A DNA stretch of 64,000 nt. It comes from Pontiella sulfatireligans. Lineage in GTDB: Bacteria > Verrucomicrobiota > Kiritimatiellia > Kiritimatiellales > Pontiellaceae. Location: assembly GCF_900890705.1 (NCBI RefSeq), contig NZ_CAAHFH010000001.1:2418001-2482000 (forward strand). Direction: 5' to 3'. A program made the translations under genes and the position numbers. The notes under the pieces are model-generated. The model was not told the origin of the DNA. It was given only the letters and a program-made list of their open reading frames with translations, and did not search any database. Shown piece after piece: positions 36,266-43,376 of this stretch (the first letter of the stretch is position 1; each line of letters begins with the position of its first letter).

Positions 36266-37111
36266 TCATTCAATCTCAAGAACGACCGGATAATGGTCGG
36301 ATATCTGATCCAAAGCCGGATCGCGCGGATAGCGGATCGTTCCCCCCGCCAACGGCGGGCTCACCAAAATAAAGTCAATGCGTTGCTGCAACCCCGCAAA
36401 TTCTTCCGCTGGCATTTCACCAAACAACAGTCGCGTTGGGAATGTGGGAACCGGATTTCTGGATGGATCCACCAGCCCGGCATCAAACAACGATTGCAGC
36501 ACGGAAAAATCGAGTTCTCCATTTTCATTGAATGCGCGGAGCGCCCCGCCTTCCTTTGCCCGCCATTTCTCCAGCAGTGGAGTCTTAGAGGCCATGGCTT
36601 CCTTATCCGCGACTGAATGGGCATTGAAGTCGCCGAGCACGATTACTTTTTCACCGCCCTCCACCAGCACCTCCACTCGGTCGGCCACCGCAGCAGCCTC
36701 CTTTTGGCGACGGAGATAGTTGCGCGGATCAAAGTGAACGATGAAAAAATGCATCCCTGCTGTTTTGCAGTGCAGCGTGCCGCGCAACCGGGGATCGTTG
36801 TTCGGCATGATTTGCTCAATCCGTTCAATCGGCGTCTTCGAGGTCAACCCCTGCGGAAATCCACCCTTGCGGTCGAAGATCAGCGCATACGGATGGCCCC
36901 ATTTCTTTGCCGCCGCTTCAAGCCGCTCCGAATCGAATCCCTTCAACTCCTGAAGGGCGAGCACGTCGCACTCCTGCGACGCAATCCACTTCGCCCCTTC
37001 TTCGAGGTTTTGTTTCTTATTAAAACCCAGCCACACGTTATAGGTCATCATCTGGAACGGTTCGGCCACGACCGAAACCGCTAGAAATAGTGCCATGCAG
37101 ATTAGCTTCAT
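36266..37111 (-). CDS. Secreted endonuclease/exonuclease/phosphatase-family protein
   Basis: A 281-residue protein with signal peptide MKLICMALFLAVSVVAEP; start at 37111 chosen because the frame upstream has no signal and overlaps the sulfatase. All EEP-superfamily motifs are present: MTYNVWLGFNKKQ, LALQELKGF (metal-binding Glu), FIVHFDPRNY, VVLGDFNAHS and the terminal SDHYPV. EEP proteins are metal-dependent phosphoesterases acting on DNA, phospholipids or inositol phosphates; the extracellular substrate here is unknown. The gene starts one base after the sulfatase stop, in the same arrangement as its IS-disrupted paralogue at 27210-29682, so a sulfatase-EEP pair was duplicated. Confidence 0.9.
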   Translation of the reverse strand: MKLICMALFLAVSVVAEPFQMMTYNVWLGFNKKQNLEEGAKWIASQECDVLALQELKGFDSERLEAAAKKWGHPYALIFDRKGGFPQGLTSKTPIERIEQIMPNNDPRLRGTLHCKTAGMHFFIVHFDPRNYLRRQKEAAAVADRVEVLVEGGEKVIVLGDFNAHSVADKEAMASKTPLLEKWRAKEGGALRAFNENGELDFSVLQSLFDAGLVDPSRNPVPTFPTRLLFGEMPAEEFAGLQQRIDFILVSPPLAGGTIRYPRDPALDQISDHYPVVLEIE

Positions 37112-37112
37112 C

Positions 37113-38615
37113 CTATTTTTCTTTCGCCGGCTTATTTTTCCCGGGCAGATCGTCCGGGCTGATATCCACATCCTTCATTTGCCTTCTTAACTCAGCTTCC
37201 AACCGTTGAACAATGCCCTTGTTTTCCGGATTCCCGGCCACGTTATGAAGCTGGTCCGGATCGGCCTTTCGGTCAAACAACTCGTCGGGATGCCCCGGTA
37301 TTTTAATGTAGGTGTAGCGGTGGTTGCGAATGCCGTAGTGGTTCGGAGGCCCGCCCCAATAGGTGTAGAGTTGCGACTCGCGCCAGTCCGGCACGCAGTC
37401 CCCGGTGAGCAGCGGCACCATGCTGCGCCCCTGCATCGCCTTCGGGGTTTCTGCGCCCGCCAGCTCCAGCAGCGTCGGAGCGATATCGACGTTAATACAT
37501 AGATCCTTGTTCACCGAACCGGGTTTGATCATTTTTGGATAGCGGATCAGGAACGGCATACGCACGGATGTTTCCAGAATCAGGCGCTTGTCGTAGAGCC
37601 CGTGCTGGCCGAGCCAATAGCCCTGGTCGGCGGTGTAGATCACGATCGTATCCTCGGTCAGGTTCTGCGCATCGAGATAGTCGAGCACCCGCTTGAGGTT
37701 GTCGTCGTTTCCGGCAATGCAACGGATGTACTTATGCATCATATGCTGATAGGCGACGCGGATTTTGTCGTTGTCGTTGGTTTCATCATGTTCCCACATG
37801 GCATCGGGCTTTTCATCATTCACGTGCCGTGAATAGTAGGATTCCCCGCCCTTGCCGGTGGAATGGAGCATGTGGAACTTGGTTCCGTTTAGAAATTCCT
37901 TCTTCAGGTTTGAGTCGCTCGTCCTGAGGGCTTCATACAACGTGGACGGCTCGGGGATTTCCACTCCAGCCAAAAGGTCGTCATAGCGTTCGGCATGGCC
38001 ATAGTCATGATGCGGCGCCTTAAACTGGAGGCAGAGGAGGAAGGGCTTGGCTGGGTCGCGCTTATCGAGCCAGTCCATGGCGATGTCCGTATAAACATCG
38101 GTGGAGTAGCCTTTGCGGTTCCAGGTTCCCTCGGAACCGTTGAAGGTTGGATCAAAATAGTTGCCCTGCTTATGCACCACCATATGCTTGTCATAGCCCT
38201 TGGGCTGACTGCTCAGATGCCATTTACCAACCACCCAGGTTTGATAGCCCGCCTTCTGAAGCTGAACCGGATACTGCGGCGAGGAGTCGTTGATGCTTCC
38301 GTTCAGTCCTTGAACCCCGTTCTTATGACTATATTGCCCGGTCAGGATTGCGGCACGGCTGGGCGAACAGATGGAGTTGCAGCAGGTAAAGTTATCGAAC
38401 CGCATCCCCTCTTTAGCCAACCGGTCGATCGTCGGGGTTTTTGCATAGCCTTTCAGATAGGATCCATACGCCGAAATCGCCTCAAAGGCGTGGTCGTCCA
38501 CCAGCACCACCACCATGTTGGGTTGCTGGCCGGCGCCCTTCGTCCAAGCGCACGCGGCAATAAACCCCAGCAGCACCGCACCGATCTTTCCATTCATTGA
38601 TCCAATTCTTCTCAT
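37113..38615 (-). CDS. Family S1 sulfatase
   Basis: A 500-residue sulfatase, start placed at 38615 (MRRIGSMNGKIGAVLLGFIAACAW); the ATG at 38597 is the alternative, and the frame upstream of 38615 crosses the promoter. Motifs: VVLVDDHAFEAISAYGS, C83-S-P-S-R87 (SICSPSRAAILTGQYSHKNG), WVVGKWHLSSQPKGYD and YTADQGYWLGQHGLYDKR. It belongs with the sulfatase at 10585, sharing DDH, GQYS and DQG features, a group that includes heparan/iduronate-type sulfatases. It is the first gene of the unit sulfatase-EEP-GH20 and lies head to head with the beta-helix gene at 38806. Substrate is not assignable. Confidence 0.91.
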   Translation of the reverse strand: MRRIGSMNGKIGAVLLGFIAACAWTKGAGQQPNMVVVLVDDHAFEAISAYGSYLKGYAKTPTIDRLAKEGMRFDNFTCCNSICSPSRAAILTGQYSHKNGVQGLNGSINDSSPQYPVQLQKAGYQTWVVGKWHLSSQPKGYDKHMVVHKQGNYFDPTFNGSEGTWNRKGYSTDVYTDIAMDWLDKRDPAKPFLLCLQFKAPHHDYGHAERYDDLLAGVEIPEPSTLYEALRTSDSNLKKEFLNGTKFHMLHSTGKGGESYYSRHVNDEKPDAMWEHDETNDNDKIRVAYQHMMHKYIRCIAGNDDNLKRVLDYLDAQNLTEDTIVIYTADQGYWLGQHGLYDKRLILETSVRMPFLIRYPKMIKPGSVNKDLCINVDIAPTLLELAGAETPKAMQGRSMVPLLTGDCVPDWRESQLYTYWGGPPNHYGIRNHRYTYIKIPGHPDELFDRKADPDQLHNVAGNPENKGIVQRLEAELRRQMKDVDISPDDLPGKNKPAKEK

Positions 38616-38643
38616 AAAACCACCTATTATTAACATCACTAAT

Positions 38644-38672
38644 AAGACGTCGCATCCCCGCTCCACTTTGAC
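38644..38672 (-). promoter_or_regulatory. ECF-like promoter for the sulfatase-EEP-GH20 unit
   Basis: On the minus strand GTCAAA (38667-38672), 13 bases, then GCGACGTCTT (38644-38653), ending 28 bases before the ATG at 38615. The -10 half is almost identical to that at 31294. Confidence 0.68.
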
Positions 38673-38805
38673 CTTTTTATGCAGGAAAAGACAGGGACAG
38701 ACCGCCCGCCCCTTCCCCATCGGGGAAAAACAGTCCAGTCCATCGTCGGCATGTCATAATTATCCTGACCGCTGCAGGACAAAAAAACGCGTCGCTCGAC
38801 GTTTA

Positions 38806-40998
38806 ATGGGTATGAACCTGAAACCCATTACGATTTTGACCTCGTTGCTGCTGGCGGCGCTCCTTGCGCCGGCAACTGATGCGAACACCTATACCATCAG
38901 CCCGGACGGCAGCGACTCGAATCCCGGAACCACTGAAAAACCGTTCCGCACTATTGCAAAGGCCGCTGCCCTGCTCAACCCCGGCGACTCCTGCTTTATC
39001 CAAGCCGGAACCTACCGAGAAGAAATCGTCTTGCGAAAATCCGGCACCCGCGAGGCTCCGGTCCGTGTCGTCGGCGCTACGCATGCCGACGGTTCGCCCG
39101 CCGTAATTCTGGACGGCACGGAACCGATGGACGGGGAATGGAAAAAAGAGAAGATCAATGGTGTGCTTGCATTTTCCATCCCCTGTGAGCAACCCACGAC
39201 CCAACTGTTCTATAAGGGAAGGATGATGGCCGAGGCGCGCTGGCCAGACCAGCCGTTCTCGCGCATCTGGGATCGAACCACCTGGGCGGACAGCGAAAAA
39301 GGTAGTAAGCAGGATCTGATGGTTTGCAGCGCACTGGCGAAAACCGGTGTAGATTGGACCGGCGCCATGGCGACCCTTAACGTGGGCCAGCAATTCCAAA
39401 CCTGGTCGCGGATCGTAACCTCTCATGAAAAAGGCTCGACCTCCTTCATCTATAATCTCGCAATCCGAACCAACAACGATCTCTCCGAGGGTCCCACTTG
39501 GTGGGACGACAGCTTCTACCTGCGTGGAAAGATCGAGGCATTGACCACCCCCGAAGAGTGGTTCCACAACGGGGAACGCCTCTATTTCATCCCCCCCGAC
39601 GGACGCACGCCAAAGGCCGGGGTGGTTGCGATAAAAACGCGAACGTTCGGCATCGAGGGCAAAGGCGTAGATCATATCGAAATCTCCGGCCTCCGATTTT
39701 TCGGATGCACCTTCCGCTTCCAAAACAGCGACTTCCTGACGATCGAAAACTGCCGCATCCTTTACCCCAACTATGCCCCCATCCTGACCGACACCCTGCC
39801 CAAAGGCGAGAGCGCCCCTATTCCGCAAACCATGATTCGCGGGAACGACAACATCGTTCGCAAGGTTGGCATCGCCTACGGCAACACGGCGGGCATCAGC
39901 CTGACCGGAAGCCGCAACCGCATTGAAAACTGCGTCATCCACGACTTTTGCTGGGAAGGCAACCTGCACCACCCGGCCATATCCATCCGCTCCATCGGGA
40001 AATCCGCCTCCGACTCCACCGTCAGCCGCTGCACCATCTACAACAGTGGCAACATGGGCATCTGGCATCTCAATGCAAACAATACGATTGAGTACAACGA
40101 GGTCTACAATACCGGCCTCGCCTGCAAGGATATCGCCGCCATCCAGACCGGCAGCCCCAACACCTCCGGCAGCGTGGTCCATCACAACTGGGCGCACGAT
40201 TCTCGCGGCAAAGGCATTCGCGGCGACGACCAGACCCGTGGCCTGACCTTCCACCACAATGTGATCTGGAACTGCGACGAAGGCATGATCCTCAAGGGCG
40301 AAGACAACCTGTGCTACAACAACACCATCATCGGCACCAACGGACACGGATGCCTCATCATACCCACCCGCGCCGAGCCGCGCAAATGGTGGGCGAAAAC
40401 CAAGTTTCTCGACCAACAGAACACCCGCAGCACCTTCCGCAACAACCTCGTCGAAACCATTGCCTACCGCTACGACCCCCTGCCCCAAAATAAAAAGATC
40501 GCGCGCAACGTGGAAACCCATGCAGTAGCGAAACTGTTGAGAAATCCTGAGAAGCAGGACTTCCGCCCCTTAGCCAAAATCGATACAGGAGCCTATGAAT
40601 TCGGCAAGCCGATGTGGACAGCCGGGGCGGACTGGAAGAATGATCCCATTGGCATCGATTTTGTGATCAATGCCACCCCCGCCCGGAGCTGGGAGATTGC
40701 TGGCAAGTCGAAAAAGTCATCGATCCAGCTTCCCGCCCGGATCCGGAACTCCAATCTCAGCAAGCTCTCAAAAACCAAGCTGCAGGATCTCTATGACGAC
40801 TGCTGGACGGGCGCGGAAGTTGAAACGCGAAAAAAACTGATCTACCAAAAGAACCAGCTGCCCGACGGCTCGGCCAAACAAAAAATGCTCCAGAAAAAAG
40901 TCGCCGCCCTCCACCGCCAGGTCAACGACCGCCTGAGGGAACGCGCCGGCGAAGTTCTCGCCGGCAGCGAGCTGACGCTGTTTCTTGAAATAAAGTAG
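38806..40998 (+). CDS. Secreted right-handed beta-helix protein
   Basis: The only glycan-related gene on the plus strand, 730 residues. The start is 38806 (MGMNLKPITILTSLLLAALLAPATDA) or 38812; the open frame continues upstream but has no signal there, and there is no clear ribosome-binding site. The mature start TYTISPDGSDSNPGTTEKPF is the DUF1565-like opening of beta-helix proteins, followed by TQLFYKGRMMAEARWPD and coils such as DHIEISGLRFFGCTF and ENLCYNNTIIG-like steps. It lacks the C-terminal module and instead ends with a charged helical, coiled-coil-like tail of about 90 residues (KLIYQKNQLPDGSAKQKMLQ). It could be a polysaccharide lyase; active-site residues cannot be identified. Confidence 0.85.
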   Translation: MGMNLKPITILTSLLLAALLAPATDANTYTISPDGSDSNPGTTEKPFRTIAKAAALLNPGDSCFIQAGTYREEIVLRKSGTREAPVRVVGATHADGSPAVILDGTEPMDGEWKKEKINGVLAFSIPCEQPTTQLFYKGRMMAEARWPDQPFSRIWDRTTWADSEKGSKQDLMVCSALAKTGVDWTGAMATLNVGQQFQTWSRIVTSHEKGSTSFIYNLAIRTNNDLSEGPTWWDDSFYLRGKIEALTTPEEWFHNGERLYFIPPDGRTPKAGVVAIKTRTFGIEGKGVDHIEISGLRFFGCTFRFQNSDFLTIENCRILYPNYAPILTDTLPKGESAPIPQTMIRGNDNIVRKVGIAYGNTAGISLTGSRNRIENCVIHDFCWEGNLHHPAISIRSIGKSASDSTVSRCTIYNSGNMGIWHLNANNTIEYNEVYNTGLACKDIAAIQTGSPNTSGSVVHHNWAHDSRGKGIRGDDQTRGLTFHHNVIWNCDEGMILKGEDNLCYNNTIIGTNGHGCLIIPTRAEPRKWWAKTKFLDQQNTRSTFRNNLVETIAYRYDPLPQNKKIARNVETHAVAKLLRNPEKQDFRPLAKIDTGAYEFGKPMWTAGADWKNDPIGIDFVINATPARSWEIAGKSKKSSIQLPARIRNSNLSKLSKTKLQDLYDDCWTGAEVETRKKLIYQKNQLPDGSAKQKMLQKKVAALHRQVNDRLRERAGEVLAGSELTLFLEIK

Positions 40999-41025
40999 CT
41001 CGCAATTCCAATTGCGAGTTTCCCG
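40995..41025. repeat. 31-bp palindromic repeat, copy 1
   Basis: GTAGCTCGCAATTCC followed by AATTGCGAGTTTCCCG. The core is a 9-bp inverted repeat, CTCGCAATT and AATTGCGAG (40999-41018). A copy with a single difference is at 43012. It overlaps the last base pairs of the beta-helix gene. Confidence 0.8.
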
Positions 41026-41232
41026 ACAACAGGGTATTCCGCGCGTACGGTTGAGCGAAACCGGAGTAGTACCCTGTACCACTTAAACTGTCGCAAACCC
41101 GAGCTTCCATATTTTGAACCACTAATCTTCACTAATGAACACTAATCAACACCTCCCGGATAGCTGGATAAATTAGTGACGATTAGTGCGAATTAGTGGT
41201 TTCACATCCGAATGCCTAAGGTTTCCAGTGTA
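40999..41232. other. Intergenic stretch between convergent genes, repeat-rich
   Basis: This 234-base gap between the convergent beta-helix and GH29 genes contains the 31-bp palindromic repeat, a segment ending ACAGGGTATTCC...GGAGTAGTACCCTGT that can fold back on itself, and the inverted 10-base-period array at 41117-41201. No gene is evident. Confidence 0.6.
41117..41201. repeat. Inverted array of a 10-base repeat (ACTAATNNNN / ATTAGTNNNN)
   Basis: Three copies of ACTAAT spaced exactly 10 bases apart (41121, 41131, 41141) face three copies of ATTAGT at the same spacing (41172, 41182, 41192) across about 25 bases. The two arms together make a long imperfect hairpin between convergent genes. 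Confidence 0.8.
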
Positions 41233-42816
41233 CTAGGTCTGCTTCGGGAGTTTCATCTTCGAACCATCGACATCGGGTTTACTCTTGTCGAGCTCGCCAT
41301 CGACACGGATCTTAAACGAAAGCGCCCATTCGTTCGGGAGCGTTTCGGGCAGCTGAATGTTCAGCGCGTCATCCGTGCGCTTCCATTTGACGGCACCGTG
41401 CCCCAACAGTTCGATGGATTTGATCTTGTTCGATTTTGAAACCGAGGTTCCATTCGCCAGCGACTTAATGACCGCGATGCCGGATGGAGGCACTCCGAGC
41501 ACGGTGGCGTAGAGGTTTTCGCCGTTGCGGGTGAAGCGGACATCCTCATGCGTCAGCTGCTTCGGATCAGGCTGAATGCCACGGGATTTTGTGCCGTCTT
41601 CCTTATATTGGAAATATTTCAGATAGCCGGTATTGCCTTCCGCAAAGATTTTCCACGGCACGGTGGCATAGATCGCCTCGCCGTTCTGCCCCAGCCAGGA
41701 GCCGATGCCCTCGAGCAGATCGATCTGCCCCTGGTCGAGTTTGCCGTCGGGCCGCGGATTCATGGAAAGCAGCAACCCGCCGTTGCGGGCAACGAGATCG
41801 CAGAGGCGCACAACAATGTCGCACGGTTTTTTGTATTCAATGGCCTTGAACCACGGCCAGTCGCACCAGCCGGTGGCGGACGGGGTATCGTCTTCCCACG
41901 GCCAGTCGATGTAGAGCGGGCGGGCGTGGCCGTTTTCGTAGGAATAGACACCAAATTTTTCCGGAAAGTTGCCTTTGTTGTGCACCACCACTTCCTTGCC
42001 GGCCTTGTCGCCCATATTGAAAAAATCGTTCAGCACGGTTTCCGTGCCGTATTTCCCGCCGCCGCCATCGAACCAAATACCGTCGGGCTGGTATTTATCG
42101 ATCACTTCCTTGGTCAGCTTGTAGCGGATGTCCGCAAAATAGTCTTCGTCGCCTGCATACCAGTAAAGGTTACGCAGATTCGGATCCAGCAGATCTGCTT
42201 TCGCCATTGCCGGGTCGTTCTTGAGGCGTTTAGTGATTCCCTGAAAATGTTTATAGGTCCGTGCATGGTGGAACGAAGTGAAGGTTTTCAATCCGCGGTC
42301 GCCGATGGCCCCCATCATTTCGCCGAGCAGGTCGCGCTTCGGCCCAAGCTTACCGGCGCAGAGATCGATGATATCGCTATCCCACATCGCATAACCGTCG
42401 TGATGAATTGCACAGATGCCGGCATATTTCGCGCCCGAACGAACAATGAGGTCGGCCCAGTAGTTCGGATCAAAGTCCTCGGCCTTAAACTGCTTCGCCA
42501 AATCTTTGTAGCCGAAGCCTTCGGCAATCGGACCCACATTTTTTTCGAACTGAACGCGCATGTCATTTTTCGGGCTCTGGTGATAGAAACGCTGGTAGGC
42601 GCAGATATATCCGTTGCCCCAGTTGGGTTCCGCATAGTCCCACGCGCCCGAAACGGAATAGACGCCCCAGTGCGCGTAGATCCCAAACTTGGCGTCCTTC
42701 GCCCATTGCGGCACCCCGCGACCCATCAGCTGGCCCCAGACCTTTTCATCAATCTTTTTGGCTTGGGCGGAAAACGCCAAAACAAAAACCAACAGAACCA
42801 TCCAATATTTTTTCAT
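41233..42816 (-). CDS. Alpha-L-fucosidase, GH29
   Basis: A 527-residue secreted GH29 protein with signal peptide MKKYWMVLLVFVLAFSAQA. Motifs: QWAKDAKFGIYAHWGVYSVS (37-56), CAIHHDGYAMWDSD (135-148), FTSFHHART and YQPDGIWFDGGGG, with D250 the predicted nucleophile. The C-terminal domain contains NLYATVLGVPPSGIAVIKSL and ends with a charged tail. It stands alone, with a promoter at 42939 and an unusually long 122-base leader containing two copies of CACGCCTCACGTTTCA. The general acid/base cannot be assigned, as is usual for this family from sequence alone. Confidence 0.92.
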   Translation of the reverse strand: MKKYWMVLLVFVLAFSAQAKKIDEKVWGQLMGRGVPQWAKDAKFGIYAHWGVYSVSGAWDYAEPNWGNGYICAYQRFYHQSPKNDMRVQFEKNVGPIAEGFGYKDLAKQFKAEDFDPNYWADLIVRSGAKYAGICAIHHDGYAMWDSDIIDLCAGKLGPKRDLLGEMMGAIGDRGLKTFTSFHHARTYKHFQGITKRLKNDPAMAKADLLDPNLRNLYWYAGDEDYFADIRYKLTKEVIDKYQPDGIWFDGGGGKYGTETVLNDFFNMGDKAGKEVVVHNKGNFPEKFGVYSYENGHARPLYIDWPWEDDTPSATGWCDWPWFKAIEYKKPCDIVVRLCDLVARNGGLLLSMNPRPDGKLDQGQIDLLEGIGSWLGQNGEAIYATVPWKIFAEGNTGYLKYFQYKEDGTKSRGIQPDPKQLTHEDVRFTRNGENLYATVLGVPPSGIAVIKSLANGTSVSKSNKIKSIELLGHGAVKWKRTDDALNIQLPETLPNEWALSFKIRVDGELDKSKPDVDGSKMKLPKQT

Positions 42817-42864
42817 ATTCCGACCTTTGCGTGATGAGTGACGATTGAGTCGTGATTATTCAGT

Positions 42865-42914
42865 CACGCCTCACGTTTCAATCGTCAGCTTTTCTTTTCA
42901 CGCCTCACGTTTCA
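42865..42914. repeat. Direct repeat CACGCCTCACGTTTCA, two copies
   Basis: Identical 16-base copies at 42865-42880 and 42899-42914, in the 5' leader of the GH29 gene between its promoter and start codon. A partial relative (CACGCCTCA) is near 46228. Confidence 0.8.
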
Positions 42915-42938
42915 CGCGCTATATCTTCGTCTACGGAT

Positions 42939-42967
42939 TAAACGCCACCCGAACTCGCTTTTTTGAC
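42939..42967 (-). promoter_or_regulatory. ECF-like promoter for the GH29 gene at 41233
   Basis: On the minus strand GTCAAA (42962-42967), 13 bases, then GTGGCGTTTA (42939-42948). It is 122 bases from the ATG at 42816, farther than all other copies. Confidence 0.58.
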
Positions 42968-43011
42968 TGTTTTCTAAAGAAATGGCCACCTTGCCGTTCA
43001 TCCGCAAAGCC

Positions 43012-43042
43012 GTAGCTCGTAATTCCAATTGCGAGTTTCCCG
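43012..43042. repeat. 31-bp palindromic repeat, copy 2
   Basis: GTAGCTCGTAATTCC followed by AATTGCGAGTTTCCCG, identical to the copy at 40995 except for one C-to-T change in the left arm. The two copies lie in the same orientation on either side of the GH29 gene. Confidence 0.8.
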
Positions 43043-43376
43043 TGGCTGAGTTGCCCGCAAAGCCCGGCACCTCAAAGCATGCGGCGCAGCCGCTCTGGAA
43101 TGCGTCCGACCCCGTCGGCGCTCTTGCACATGACCAGGAAACTTGGTTGGCCGAAAATGGAACCGTTTTCTGTTCGAATTAAATGAATGTTGAAGATTGA
43201 GTCCCCGACTCTTTCCGCCGCTTCATCACCGACAAAGTGGCTACAAACATCAAAAAGAAATCCGGCGAGCAAATTTCTTCAGTCATTTCTTCAGGGACCT
43301 AGATATAACCTTTTCCTCGCGGGGGGAGTCTATTATCATAGAATCCACTGAACTCTGAACTAGAGGACGCATTTGT

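Larger units (their letters stand above)
42817..43376. other. 560-base divergent intergenic region: promoter, leader repeats and repeat copy
   Basis: From left to right it holds the leader of the GH29 gene with two CACGCCTCACGTTTCA repeats, the ECF-like promoter (42939-42967), the second 31-bp palindromic repeat (43012), and a stretch without convincing coding content up to the start of the sigma-fusion gene at 43377. Short frames there (plus 42982-43182, minus 43072-43272) show no recognisable domain. Confidence 0.55.

Noticed and set aside
38692..38706. 15-base repeat CAGGGACAGACCGCC, also at 46106-46120
   Set aside because: Exact and intergenic in both places, but too short and with only two copies to call an element.
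38777..38805. GGACAA-N13-TCGACGTTTA on the plus strand before the beta-helix gene
   Set aside because: The -10 half fits but the -35 half matches in only three places, and it would put the start point at or past the ATG at 38806. If real, the transcript would be nearly leaderless at 38812; not strong enough to annotate.
38803..40521. 572-codon minus-strand frame opposite the beta-helix gene at 38806
   Set aside because: Antisense shadow: composition is GAVDG-rich with no signal peptide or motif, while the plus frame has a signal peptide and beta-helix repeats.
41117..41201. CRISPR-like reading of the 10-base repeat array
   Set aside because: The units are far too short, the spacing too tight, and the two halves are inverted; no cas genes are present.
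42982..43272. Short frames on both strands in the 560-base intergenic region
   Set aside because: They overlap the repeat at 43012, lack ribosome-binding sites and show no recognisable domain.
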